64,000 nucleotides of DNA, from NCBI GenBank assembly GCA_029194675.1, contig JARFXP010000004.1:186001-250000 (forward strand). Direction: 5' to 3'. Below the pieces are notes generated by a model. It was not told the DNA's origin. It worked only from the letters and a program-made list of their open reading frames with translations, and searched no databases. The DNA is from Nitrospira sp. Lineage in GTDB: Bacteria > Nitrospirota > Nitrospiria > Nitrospirales > Nitrospiraceae. The translations under genes and the position numbers were made by a program. Below, piece by piece: positions 43,133 to 51,858 of the stretch (its first letter is position 1; each line of letters starts with the position of its first letter).

Positions 43133-44389
43133 ATGAAAGAAGAAGAATTGCGCGTCTCTGACGAGATGGAGATACAGAAAACATTCGTCCTGGATGTCGA
43201 TGCCGATGACGCCAAGGCGAGCGGCATGCTGGGAATGATCAGCCGTGAGGCAGAGGAGTCCGGCTCGGATGAGAAGACCCAGCCAGCCATGCGTACAAGC
43301 CGCGGTGCCAGCCCATTTCTTTTGGAGGCTTTGTACTTCCGGTCGTTCGGTGAACGGGGTCTATTGACTCGAGAAGAAGAGACAGCGATTGCCAAGCGGG
43401 TGGATCATGGGACCAGGCGCATTCGGACTGCTCTGCGTCAAGCTGTACAAGCTTTGCTCAAATCCGACCGGGCATCAGCTCTTGCAGGCAGTGTGACCGT
43501 GCTCCAAACGGTCAGACGATTGAGCGGGCTGTCCGCTACTGCATTGGACAGTGCTGAGAAGGCCTTACGCACCGCTCTTAATCCGTCGGACTCGGACCTC
43601 AAACCGTCGGTAGCCACAGCAAAGACACTGAAAACGGTGCTTGAAGAGATCCACGTCGCGAGAGTGATCTTGGAGCAAGGCAAAGATGAGCTCGTGCGGT
43701 GTAATCTTCGTTTGGTGGTGGACGTTGCCAAACATTACACTGGGCGAGGATTGAGCTTGCTGGATCTCGCACAAGAAGGCAACATCGGCCTGATGAAAGC
43801 CGCCGAACGATATCAGTATCGAAAGGGATTTAAATTCAGCACTTACGCAACGTGGTGGATCAGGCAGGGCATCACGCGGGCGCTTGCGGATCAATCACGA
43901 ACGATACGCATCCCGGTACACCAAACCGAGGCCTCGCATCGAATTCTCCGTGTGATGCGGAGGCTTGGGCAACAGTTTGGGCGGCCCGCTCGCTTGGAAG
44001 AGATTGCTCATGTGCTGCGCATGAGACCGGAGCGGCTCCGCGAGACTGTACTGGCCTTTCAGGAACCGGTGGCCTTGGAAACTCCGATCGGTGATGGAGA
44101 TACGCAGTTCGGGGACATGATTCCAGACCAGCAAGCAGTTCCACCCGACGCTCACGTCCATCGAAGCGAACTGACCGCACAACTGGACCGTATCTTAAGC
44201 ACCCTCACGCCTCGCGAGCAAACCGTCATCAGACTTCGCTTCGGGATCGGCTACGACGAAGCCAGCACCTTGGAGCAAGTCGGCCAAAGCTTGTCCGTCA
44301 CGCGCGAGCGTATCCGTCAGATCGAGGCAAAGGCGCTCAAGAAGCTGAAGACTCCTGGGATCAAGGAGCTCTTCGCAGCCATCAAGTAA
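43133..44389 (+). CDS. Sigma-70 family factor, RpoD/RpoS type
   Basis: A 418-aa primary-like or general-stress sigma factor. An acidic N-terminal extension (1-60) precedes region 1.2 (SPFLLEALYFRSFGERGLLTREEE, about 62-85). A non-conserved helical insert of about 90 aa follows, then region 2 (NLRLVVDVAKHYTGRGLSLL and FSTYATWWIRQGITRAL, about 190-250). Region 3 and region 4 with the terminal helix-turn-helix (TLEQVGQSLSVTRERIRQIE) complete it. It lacks the long RpoD region 1.1, so it is more like an RpoS-type alternative factor. Confidence 0.87.
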   Translation: MKEEELRVSDEMEIQKTFVLDVDADDAKASGMLGMISREAEESGSDEKTQPAMRTSRGASPFLLEALYFRSFGERGLLTREEETAIAKRVDHGTRRIRTALRQAVQALLKSDRASALAGSVTVLQTVRRLSGLSATALDSAEKALRTALNPSDSDLKPSVATAKTLKTVLEEIHVARVILEQGKDELVRCNLRLVVDVAKHYTGRGLSLLDLAQEGNIGLMKAAERYQYRKGFKFSTYATWWIRQGITRALADQSRTIRIPVHQTEASHRILRVMRRLGQQFGRPARLEEIAHVLRMRPERLRETVLAFQEPVALETPIGDGDTQFGDMIPDQQAVPPDAHVHRSELTAQLDRILSTLTPREQTVIRLRFGIGYDEASTLEQVGQSLSVTRERIRQIEAKALKKLKTPGIKELFAAIK

Positions 44390-44402
44390 CTTTTTGTTTC
44401 AC

Positions 44403-44437
44403 GGGTTGCGAGGGTAGCCCTGGTACCTTCGCAATCC
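44403..44437 (+). terminator. Hairpin after the sigma gene, possible terminator
   Basis: GGGTTGCGAGGGTA (44403-44416) pairs with TACCTTCGCAATCC (44424-44437) over 14 positions with two G-U pairs and a 7-nt loop. Only AACTTT follows, not a long T run, so termination by this stem is uncertain. Confidence 0.4.
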
Positions 44438-44580
44438 AACTTTCCTCTGCATGGTGAGTTGTGCAACAATATTCTTGCCATGCGGATCCTTCCCTCCAGC
44501 ACCGTAAACATGGGAACTGACCAGTGCCGGGTGTTCTACAATTCTCACGGATGGGTCTGTCCTTTTGAGCCTGTCATCCC

Positions 44581-45291
44581 ATGATCGACGCGAATACCGT
44601 GACGTCTCCGTGTTCGCATCCTCTCCACATTCATGCCGGTGCGGTTCGCGTGTTCCAAGAACCGGTTCCTTATCTCCTTGCGTGGGAAATGCAGTGTCGC
44701 TTGCATGAGAAGCGTCTCCTCGATCTCCAACCGGATACTGTTCTGATTCTTGAACACCCACCCGTCTACACGCTCGGACGCAGGACAAGGCTGTCGCATT
44801 GGGGAGGCCGTGAATCCGCCTTATGCGCGGATGGAGCGGAAATGCACCACGTCAATCGTGGAGGATCTGTGACTTTTCACGGCCCCGGACAGATTGTCCT
44901 CTACCCCATTCTCAAGCTCAATCGGTATGCTTCGGGGCCTAGACAATTGGTCTGGTTACTGGAAGAAGTGATCATTCGATTGCTCAACGGTTGGAACATT
45001 TCCGGATCTCGTATCATCGGCAAGCCAGGTGTGTGGGTCATGGCACCTGAACCGCAGAAAATCGCTTTCCTCGGCATACGAATCGAGCACGGGATCACCT
45101 TGCATGGGGTTGCCCTCAACGTGGATCTGGACTTGTCGCCTTTCCGCCGGATTCATCCATGCGGCTTGCCCGATTGCAAAGTGACATCCATGGCGGCTGT
45201 GCATCAAACGTCCGTCTCAGTCGACGCTGTCAAGCAGGAGCTCGTTCGGACCTTCGCGACGGTGTTTGCCCTCAACTGGTCCACTACATGA
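44581..45291 (+). CDS. lipB: Octanoyl-ACP:protein octanoyltransferase
   Basis: A 236-aa enzyme that moves octanoyl from ACP to lipoyl domains, the first step of lipoate synthesis. Family motifs: RGGSVTFHGPGQ (about 98-109), GKPGVWV (about 145-151), LHGVALNVDLDL (about 173-184) and HPCG with the catalytic Cys (about 191-194). The N-terminus is about 20 residues longer than usual, so the true start may be later. It is followed 36 bp later by glutamate dehydrogenase. Confidence 0.9.
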   Translation: MIDANTVTSPCSHPLHIHAGAVRVFQEPVPYLLAWEMQCRLHEKRLLDLQPDTVLILEHPPVYTLGRRTRLSHWGGRESALCADGAEMHHVNRGGSVTFHGPGQIVLYPILKLNRYASGPRQLVWLLEEVIIRLLNGWNISGSRIIGKPGVWVMAPEPQKIAFLGIRIEHGITLHGVALNVDLDLSPFRRIHPCGLPDCKVTSMAAVHQTSVSVDAVKQELVRTFATVFALNWSTT

Positions 45292-45327
45292 CCAGCCGAC
45301 GTACGAGGGGTTGCGTAGAGGAGTCCT

Positions 45328-46578
45328 ATGCAGGAACTTGATACAGCGACTTTTCGCCTGGCCGTCGCGCAGTTCGATCAGGCAGCGGAAGCGATGGGAC
45401 TTGACCCAAATCTCCGTGAACGGCTTAAACTTCCACAACGGTCTCTCGTCGTCAGCCTTCCGGTTCGGATGGACGACGGGCACGTGGAGGTTTTTACCGG
45501 CTACCGCGTTCAACATGATTCGTCGCGGGGCCCGTCCAAGGGAGGCGTGCGGTACCATCCCGACGTGAATCTCGGCGAGGTGGCTGCCCTTGCGATGTGG
45601 ATGACATGGAAATGTGCATTGGCCGGCTTGCCGTACGGAGGAGCGAAAGGAGGAGTCGCAGTAGCGCCGAAGCAACTTTCACCCTCCGAGTTACAGCGAC
45701 TGACACGACGATACGCCGCAGAAATTTTCCCGTTGATCGGTCCGGACAAGGATGTCCCGGCCCCAGACGTCGGGACCGATGCCCAGACCATGGCATGGAT
45801 CATGGATACGTACAGCCAGCAAGTCGGCTACGCCGTTCCTGGAGTGGTGACCGGCAAACCGCTCTCCATCGGGGGGAGCTTGGGTCGTGAAGAAGCGACG
45901 GGACGTGGAGTCGTCTATGTGACGCAAGAGGTGCTTCGTCACCTCAAGTTGTCGATTGAAAATGCCACTGTGGCGATCCAAGGATTCGGAAATGTCGGCT
46001 CACACACCGCTCGCATCATGCAGCAACAAGGTGCACGCGTCATTGCCGTCAGCGATGTCCATGGTGGAATCTACAACCCGAAGGGGTTGGATATCGCGGC
46101 GTTGCTTCGTCGCGATCCTAGACAACCGCTGTGGGAAACCAAGCAGGGTGATGCAATCACCAATGAGGAATTGTTGGAACTCGATTGCACCGTGCTCGTG
46201 CCCGCTGCCCTGTCTGAACAGATCACGGCTAAGAATGCGAATTCCCTGAGGTGCCGAATCCTGTCCGAAGGTGCGAACGGCCCGACGACCCTGGAAGCCG
46301 ATCGCCTTCTCGCAGAGAAGGGAATCTTTGTGATCCCGGATATCCTCGCGAATTCCGGCGGTGTCATCGTCTCGTACTTCGAATGGGTGCAGGACTTTCA
46401 GCGATTTTTCTGGAGCGCGACAGACATCCAGAATCGACTGCAAGGCATCATCACGTCCGCCTTTCAGCGGACACTTCATTTTTCGACCGAACGGCGAGTG
46501 TCGATGCGCATGGCGGCACTCATGAGTGGGATTGATCAAGTTGCTCAAGCACATCGTCAGCGTGGACTGTATCCTTGA
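45328..46578 (+). CDS. gdhA: Glu/Leu/Phe/Val dehydrogenase (glutamate dehydrogenase)
   Basis: A 416-aa NAD(P)-dependent amino acid dehydrogenase linking 2-oxoglutarate plus ammonium with glutamate. Substrate and catalytic Lys lie in MTWKCALAGLPYGGAKGGV (about 92-110). DVPAPDVGTDAQTMAWIMD (about 142-160) and the Rossmann GFGNVGSHTA (about 219-228) are intact. Length suits the hexameric class. GGAGTCCT precedes the ATG. Glutamate is the most likely substrate. Confidence 0.9.
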   Translation: MQELDTATFRLAVAQFDQAAEAMGLDPNLRERLKLPQRSLVVSLPVRMDDGHVEVFTGYRVQHDSSRGPSKGGVRYHPDVNLGEVAALAMWMTWKCALAGLPYGGAKGGVAVAPKQLSPSELQRLTRRYAAEIFPLIGPDKDVPAPDVGTDAQTMAWIMDTYSQQVGYAVPGVVTGKPLSIGGSLGREEATGRGVVYVTQEVLRHLKLSIENATVAIQGFGNVGSHTARIMQQQGARVIAVSDVHGGIYNPKGLDIAALLRRDPRQPLWETKQGDAITNEELLELDCTVLVPAALSEQITAKNANSLRCRILSEGANGPTTLEADRLLAEKGIFVIPDILANSGGVIVSYFEWVQDFQRFFWSATDIQNRLQGIITSAFQRTLHFSTERRVSMRMAALMSGIDQVAQAHRQRGLYP

Positions 46579-46683
46579 TCCTGCGATTCTTCCACACTGT
46601 TCCATCGGGATCTCCTGGCTGTCTGCTACCGTATCCACTAGAATGCTGGCTCGTCACATGACGGAGAGGGAAAGGAGCTCCTC

Positions 46684-46977
46684 ATGGATCGAAGCATGAT
46701 TGCAACAGCGTGGGAACGACATTGCGCCGATGGTTGGCCTCAGTTTTCGAGCCCACATCAAGGGCAATTAATGACCATCGACACGGTCATTAGCGGCTGT
46801 GTGGTCTACTACCTCCATGGTTCCGAGGGTCTCGACGACCAACGGGTTGCCATCGTGAAAGACTGTTTGGGAGACCTCGATGAACTGACGGAAGCATTGG
46901 ACGGCGAACCCCAAGCTTACTTTTGCCGGCTCCGAGAACTCGGGGCGATGTTGCTGTCCAGAGAGCTTCAGCCATGA
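46684..46977 (+). CDS. Small protein of unknown function
   Basis: A 97-aa soluble protein with a strong ribosome site (AAAGGAGCTCCTC-ATG). Composition is ordinary and slightly acidic, with no signal, membrane span or known motif. The segment KDCLGDLDELTEALDGEPQA suggests a helical C-terminal half. It may be transcribed after gdhA, 105 bp upstream. Confidence 0.6.
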   Translation: MDRSMIATAWERHCADGWPQFSSPHQGQLMTIDTVISGCVVYYLHGSEGLDDQRVAIVKDCLGDLDELTEALDGEPQAYFCRLRELGAMLLSRELQP

Positions 46978-47139
46978 TGCAAGGATACCTGCCCATCGGA
47001 CCCGGCGAACGCTCGCGCTTCACGTTCCTTGCAGGTCCGGCCGCTCTTGGCATACAATGCGTTGCATGCCTATCTGGATTCTGCCAATTCTCTCATCCTG
47101 ACAAAGTCCCCAACCCTTACGAAAGAACCGTTACATACC

Positions 47140-47673
47140 ATGAGGACGAAAGAAAATGTGGTGCGGATGCCGATCATCCTACTGGCGAGCGTCCTCGCAA
47201 CGCTCGGCTCAGCCCATGCCGAGCCGTACGAATTGAGCAAGAACGATGTCATGGAGCCAAAAGCCATTTCGAGCGCTGAGATTTCGCTGTTCGGCGTCAA
47301 ACTCGGCGATTCGGAATCCAAAGCCGTCGAAACCTTGGTGAATGAAAAGATTTCAGGAGTGAAGGCTGAGCAGGAAGCGACGTTCATCTTTCTGCTCGAT
47401 CAACGAAAACCGACCGGTCCAATGGCCGGAGTCCGTATTCAGGACGGTAAGGTCGACCTCCTTTTCATCAATAATCGGTTCGCGTACAAGACCAGAGGCA
47501 TCTTTCGAAACGTGCTCAACAGCGAAAGTACCGAGGACATCCGAAAGTTGTTAGGCCAGGAGGAGTACGGTGACGAAAACGTCATGGGTGCAGTGCTGGC
47601 TTACGACAAGCAAGGCTTCCAGGTGAATTACCTCGGCAAAGACGTCAACATCGAATTTTCCCAGCCGCGTTAA
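47140..47673 (+). CDS. Exported protein of unknown function
   Basis: A 177-aa protein. The Met at 47140 is followed by a signal peptide ending near residue 27 (LGSAHAEP). The mature part has a FGVKLGDSESKAVETLVNEK segment like the repeats of small periplasmic proteins, and a DGKVDLLFINNRFA strand region. A Met at 47167 is a possible start but gives a shorter signal. Convergent with the pilB-like gene. Function unknown. Confidence 0.6.
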   Translation: MRTKENVVRMPIILLASVLATLGSAHAEPYELSKNDVMEPKAISSAEISLFGVKLGDSESKAVETLVNEKISGVKAEQEATFIFLLDQRKPTGPMAGVRIQDGKVDLLFINNRFAYKTRGIFRNVLNSESTEDIRKLLGQEEYGDENVMGAVLAYDKQGFQVNYLGKDVNIEFSQPR

Positions 47674-47713
47674 TTCCCCTACTGCTCCACCAATCCATCG
47701 GCCAACTCGATAG

Positions 47714-49456
47714 TTATATCGCCACTCGTAATACCTCTTCGACCGTTGTCTCTCCCATGAACGCCTTAGCCAGTCCGTCTTGAAACATCGTCTTCATCCC
47801 TTTCATGATCGCAGTCGAGCGAATGAACGATGCCGGCCTTCGCTGCATGATCAGATCTCGAATATCTTCATCGACTTCAAACAGCTCGAACAGCCCCACA
47901 CGACCGGTGAAACCGCTTCCCTGACATTGTGCGCATCCTTTTCCTTGATACAACCGAACGCCACTAAGGCCGTCATAGGTTGTTCGAAGGATGCCTTGCC
48001 GTTGTAAGATGGCAACGGTCTCGGAATAGTCGCTCCGGGATTGAATGGATTCGAGGACCCGCGCGCTGGGGGGCACACTCTCGCGGCAATTCTTGCAAAT
48101 TCTTCGAACCAGCCGTTGCGCAACCACAAGCGATAAGGACGAGGACAGCAAATAGGGCTCCACACCGATGTCGAGCAGTCGAGGAATGCTTCCGGTCGCG
48201 TCGTTCGTATGAAGTGTGGACAAGAGGAGCCGCCCAACGAGGGCAGCTTGGACGGCGATCTCCGCGGTTTCGCAGTCCCGAATTTCTCCAACCATGATCA
48301 CGTCTGGATCTTGACGGAGCAGCGCCCTCAAGCCTGTTGAAAATAGAACGCCCGTTTGATGATTTACCTGAGTCTGGTTGACTCGGGGGATCGAATACTC
48401 AACCGGTTCTTCAATCGTTGAAATATTGACGATGTTCTGTCGCTCTGTCCCAATCCGCATCAGCATGGCATAGAGCGTGGTCGACTTGCCCGATCCGGTA
48501 GGACCAGTGATGAGCACCATGCCGAACGGTCTGAGAATATTGCGGAGCACGATTTCATAGTCCGAGGGGATCAAACCAAGGTCCTCCAGATCGATGATGA
48601 CGTTGTCCTTTGAAAGGATCCGAAGCACGAGTTTTTCACCCCATTGCGTAGGAACCGAGGCCACGCGAAGATCTATTTTGAATCCGTCGAGATTAGCCTC
48701 GAACCGCCCGTCTTGTGGAATGCGACGCTCATCGATCCGCATCCCGGACAAAATCTTAATGCGCGAGACCAGAGGGAGATGGAGCATCGACGCCAGACTG
48801 AAGACCTCACGCATCACTCCATCCACTCGGTAGCGGATTACGGTTTCAAGCTCAAACGGTTCGATATGGATGTCGGACGCCCGCGTGACAGCGGCATAGA
48901 GCAAGATGCGCTGAGCAGCCTCCACGATGGCAGGTTCGTTGGCCTCCTGCTGCCTGGCCGGAATCAGGTCGGTAGTCCTTTCCGTCGTCGCTCGATCGAG
49001 AATTTCGCGCAGTTCTTTCCTATATAAGAGCTGGGCGCGCTTGATCGCAGCCTCTGTGGCCAAGAAGGGACGTACGCGCAGTCCTGTCAGCCGTTCCACC
49101 TCATTCACGACTTTCAGCTCGCGAGGATCCATCATCGCAACGTGCAACTGTGTTCCCTCCCGCTCGAACGGGATAAGGACTTGTTTGCGCGCGAAGGTCT
49201 CTTGCAACAAGTGGATCGCATCGCTCTTGACCTGGCCGATCTTCAAATCAACAAAGCTGACATTCCAACTACGGGCAAGTTGGTCCAACAGAAAGCCTTG
49301 CGGGATGCGGCCTTGCTCGACCAAGGTGTGCATGAGCGGCACTCTCAGTCGCTTGGCCAATTTGCCCGCCCTGTCGAAGTCCGTCTGATCAATGACTCCG
49401 AGATTTTCAACGAACAGTGATCGAAGCTCTTCTTCGGTGACTTGTATTTCCGCCAT
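47714..49456 (-). CDS. Type II/IV secretion ATPase (PilB/GspE type)
   Basis: A 580-aa hexameric ATPase that powers pilus or pseudopilus assembly. An N-terminal MshEN-like domain (about 1-150) is followed by the core with Walker A GPTGSGKST, an Asp box, and the His box around LLSTLHTNDATGSIPRL. A four-Cys zinc site is present (CKNC, CAQC). No other pilus genes are in the window. It overlaps the response regulator gene upstream by one base, so it is probably controlled together with it. It may serve a pilus encoded elsewhere or another export process. Confidence 0.88.
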   Translation of the reverse strand: MAEIQVTEEELRSLFVENLGVIDQTDFDRAGKLAKRLRVPLMHTLVEQGRIPQGFLLDQLARSWNVSFVDLKIGQVKSDAIHLLQETFARKQVLIPFEREGTQLHVAMMDPRELKVVNEVERLTGLRVRPFLATEAAIKRAQLLYRKELREILDRATTERTTDLIPARQQEANEPAIVEAAQRILLYAAVTRASDIHIEPFELETVIRYRVDGVMREVFSLASMLHLPLVSRIKILSGMRIDERRIPQDGRFEANLDGFKIDLRVASVPTQWGEKLVLRILSKDNVIIDLEDLGLIPSDYEIVLRNILRPFGMVLITGPTGSGKSTTLYAMLMRIGTERQNIVNISTIEEPVEYSIPRVNQTQVNHQTGVLFSTGLRALLRQDPDVIMVGEIRDCETAEIAVQAALVGRLLLSTLHTNDATGSIPRLLDIGVEPYLLSSSLSLVVAQRLVRRICKNCRESVPPSARVLESIQSRSDYSETVAILQRQGILRTTYDGLSGVRLYQGKGCAQCQGSGFTGRVGLFELFEVDEDIRDLIMQRRPASFIRSTAIMKGMKTMFQDGLAKAFMGETTVEEVLRVAI

Positions 49457-49845
49457 TAATTTCGTCCTTGAGTGAGGGCCGTTTCGACCTGTTTGCCCAA
49501 CTCGCCGAGAGAAAACGAAGACTTATTGAAATAGGCGACCGCTCCAAGACTCAGCGCCTCTTCCTTATCCCGCTCCTGTGCAAGGCTGCTCAACACAATG
49601 ACGGGGATGGATGATGTCACAACATCCTGCTTGAGGATCTGGAGCACATCGAACCCCTGGACCTTCGGCATGATTAAATCGAGGACGATGATATCGGGCT
49701 GTTCCGAGCGGATGAGGCGAAGCGCCTCCTCTCCGTCGGAAGCTGTCGATACAACATAACCATGACGACGCAGAGTCGTTTCAGTCGCCTTTCTAAGCAT
49801 TCGGTCATCGTCCGCCACGACAATCTTCGCCACTGGCACATCCAT
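49456..49845 (-). CDS. CheY/PilH-like single-domain response regulator
   Basis: A 129-aa REC domain with acidic pocket (VVADDDRM), phospho-acceptor Asp about 55 (IIVLDLIMPKVQG) and Lys about 107 (YFNKSSF). There is no output domain. It is directly coupled to the PilB-type ATPase and lies 38 bp from an HPt gene, so the three probably form a phosphorelay acting on the motor. Unlike the REC proteins at 5.4 and 9.3 kb it is not part of the duplication. Confidence 0.88.
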   Translation of the reverse strand: MDVPVAKIVVADDDRMLRKATETTLRRHGYVVSTASDGEEALRLIRSEQPDIIVLDLIMPKVQGFDVLQILKQDVVTSSIPVIVLSSLAQERDKEEALSLGAVAYFNKSSFSLGELGKQVETALTQGRN

Positions 49846-49883
49846 TTCTTGGCCTGTCTGTCTGCAGAGAGAAGCTCAGCAAG

Positions 49884-50312
49884 TTAGGAGATAATCTGCC
49901 AATCTATCTTCTTGAGATGTTCGATCACGTGCGACAACTCATGTACCACTCGCGGCAAGAGAGCGGCGGCCTCTGAAACCTGTTCGCTTCGCCCGAATTG
50001 CTCCATCTCCTGCGCCAGCGATTTGGCCTGATGCGCCCCAAAGCAGGAGACCATCCCCTTGATGCTATGCGCAACTTGCCTAATCAGATTCGAATTACCT
50101 TCCCATACAGCCAGCTCTAACTCCTTCATCCGCTGCGGGCAGTCCTCGACAAACGTCTCCGTGATTTCGGCGAGCAGCGATCGATCCCCGTCAGCCCAGC
50201 ATAGGGCCAATGAACAATCAACGGGTGTGGTTGGGGCAACGTTTTGGATATTTCTCGAACCCATCGATTGGAGCTGCTCTATCGCACGATCCGCACCAAT
50301 TCGGACCTGCAT
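49884..50312 (-). CDS. Histidine phosphotransfer (HPt) protein
   Basis: A 142-aa four-helix protein with the HPt signature around RQVAHSIKGMVSCFGA, where the His (about 82) receives phosphate. An N-terminal stretch of about 30 residues is not part of the domain, so the start could be the internal ATG at 50264. It would shuttle phosphate to the REC protein encoded next. No hybrid kinase is nearby. Confidence 0.78.
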   Translation of the reverse strand: MQVRIGADRAIEQLQSMGSRNIQNVAPTTPVDCSLALCWADGDRSLLAEITETFVEDCPQRMKELELAVWEGNSNLIRQVAHSIKGMVSCFGAHQAKSLAQEMEQFGRSEQVSEAAALLPRVVHELSHVIEHLKKIDWQIIS

Positions 50313-50402
50313 CCGATTCCCGTTGTATATCGGTAGCGTTAATCGACGACTTGAGCCGACCCTGGCGACTCACGAGTAGATGCTTAAAATGAGACGCAGC
50401 GG

Positions 50403-51335
50403 CTATTGGATGGTGCTGGTGAGACGGAACCCGTAATCGATCAGGCTTTTCGCGGTATTCCATCGGCGGTTAGAGTTCAGGATCACGAGTAGCAGATCGT
50501 TACCATTATGAGAGACTTTTGCAATCAAACATCGACCTGCTTTGGAAGTGAATCCGGTCTTCACCCCTTCCACGCCGGGAATGCGACCAAGCAAACGGTT
50601 CGTGTTATGCAGGACATAGGCGCGATATCCACTGACAGGTGTGATGATTTCGCGCTCCGCTTTGACGAGTTCTCGGAACACAGCGTTTCGCATCGCCACT
50701 TCACTGAGTGTGGCGAGATCTTCAGCTGTCGAGTAGTGGTCTGGGCCGTCGAAACCACACCCGTTGCTGAAGTGCGTGTCTGATAACCCAAGGGTAGCAG
50801 CCTTGGCGTTCATCATCTTCACAAACTGCTCTTCATCGCCTCCGACATGCTCAACAGCTGTCAGGCAGGCATCATTGGCCGACACCATCATCATCGCCTT
50901 GAGCAAATCGCCAAGACGAAACACTTCCCCGACCTTGAGCCGTAGGTGGGTCTTGGGCGCTCTCGCGGCATTTCTGCTCACGGTAGCCAGATCATCAAGG
51001 TGGCCTTTCTCAAGAATAATCAATGCCGACATAATCTTGGTGAGACTCGCCGGCGACAGGCGCTTCTCAACCTCGTGCTCGAACAGGATACGGCCTGATC
51101 GCAATTCCTTTAGGAGGATACTGTGCGCCGGGATGCGCTTCCAGGGGAGAGGTTGCGGAACATAACCGACAGGATGGGTGGTCTGACTGCGAGATTGATA
51201 CTCCATCCCCAAGGCTGGGCATATTGTGAAAGCGAGGAACGAAAGAGAGGCGGCCGAAACCAGAACAAGGTGGGTGATGGCACCGCCTCGGCTCTGCCTG
51301 TGATAATGGAGCGGGATAGGGTCGCGCTGTGCCAC
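50403..51335 (-). CDS. D-alanyl-D-alanine carboxypeptidase (PBP5/DacA type)
   Basis: A 310-aa penicillin-binding protein that trims the peptidoglycan stem peptide. It has an N-terminal signal or membrane segment (about 18-42). Active-site motifs are Ser97-x-x-Lys100 (SLTK), Ser152-Ala-Asn154 and Lys259-Thr-Gly261. It ends shortly after the catalytic domain, without the usual C-terminal beta domain and amphipathic anchor of DacA, so it is a short form. A periplasmic enzyme. Confidence 0.88.
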   Translation of the reverse strand: MAQRDPIPLHYHRQSRGGAITHLVLVSAASLSFLAFTICPALGMEYQSRSQTTHPVGYVPQPLPWKRIPAHSILLKELRSGRILFEHEVEKRLSPASLTKIMSALIILEKGHLDDLATVSRNAARAPKTHLRLKVGEVFRLGDLLKAMMMVSANDACLTAVEHVGGDEEQFVKMMNAKAATLGLSDTHFSNGCGFDGPDHYSTAEDLATLSEVAMRNAVFRELVKAEREIITPVSGYRAYVLHNTNRLLGRIPGVEGVKTGFTSKAGRCLIAKVSHNGNDLLLVILNSNRRWNTAKSLIDYGFRLTSTIQ

Positions 51336-51350
51336 GAACGACCGCCTCTT

Positions 51351-51539
51351 TTAGAATATGAACGATTCCCGTACTTTATCACCTTTCCGTCCACTATCGA
51401 GAACTTTATGAAAAAATCGCAGGAGGTCAGCCAAATCTATCCAGAACCCACAATTGAGGCAGCGGGCGTATATCCTCCTGTTGACGAACGTATAGTGACG
51501 CTCTACAAGCATGAACCCTTTGCACTTGAGGCACTGCAT
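51351..51539 (-). CDS. Small two-CxxC zinc-ribbon protein
   Basis: A 62-aa protein starting MQCLKCKGFMLVERHY, with the second pair in ARCLNCGFWID. The two CxxC pairs about 27 residues apart suit a single zinc ribbon. GGAGAGAATGGGAA precedes the ATG. A longer upstream frame is not needed. It lies 20 bp after a small membrane protein gene and may be cotranscribed. Function unknown. Confidence 0.6.
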   Translation of the reverse strand: MQCLKCKGFMLVERHYTFVNRRIYARCLNCGFWIDLADLLRFFHKVLDSGRKGDKVRESFIF

Positions 51540-51559
51540 ACATTTCCCATTCTCTCCAA

Positions 51560-51766
51560 TTACCGAAGGCGATTCATGACTAAGGCGACGCACCCGGCGA
51601 GCAAGCCGCCGCCGATGAGGGTCGTGCCAAAATACACGAATACGTTCGTATCCCCAGAGGGTTGTGTCCCTTCCCACAGGTCTCGGATTCCACCCTGGAC
51701 CATCAGCACCGAGAGGGTCATCAGAGCCCCAATCATAAACCACCATGCAAAGGATCGAAGCGCCAT
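51560..51766 (-). CDS. Small two-helix membrane protein
   Basis: A 68-aa protein, with hydrophobic segments at about 3-22 (FAWWFMIGALMTLSVLMVQ) and 45-65. ATG 51766 is taken; a TTG at 51778 is possible. There is no clear ribosome site. No family recognised. First of a pair with the zinc-ribbon gene. Confidence 0.5.
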   Translation of the reverse strand: MALRSFAWWFMIGALMTLSVLMVQGGIRDLWEGTQPSGDTNVFVYFGTTLIGGGLLAGCVALVMNRLR

Positions 51767-51858
51767 AGTAGTGTTCAAAAATTTAGGGCCTTTTACCCAT
51801 CGGCCACTCTAACGAAGGCCTTCCAGGCTGTCAAGAATCGACAGCGATCGCTCGCTTC

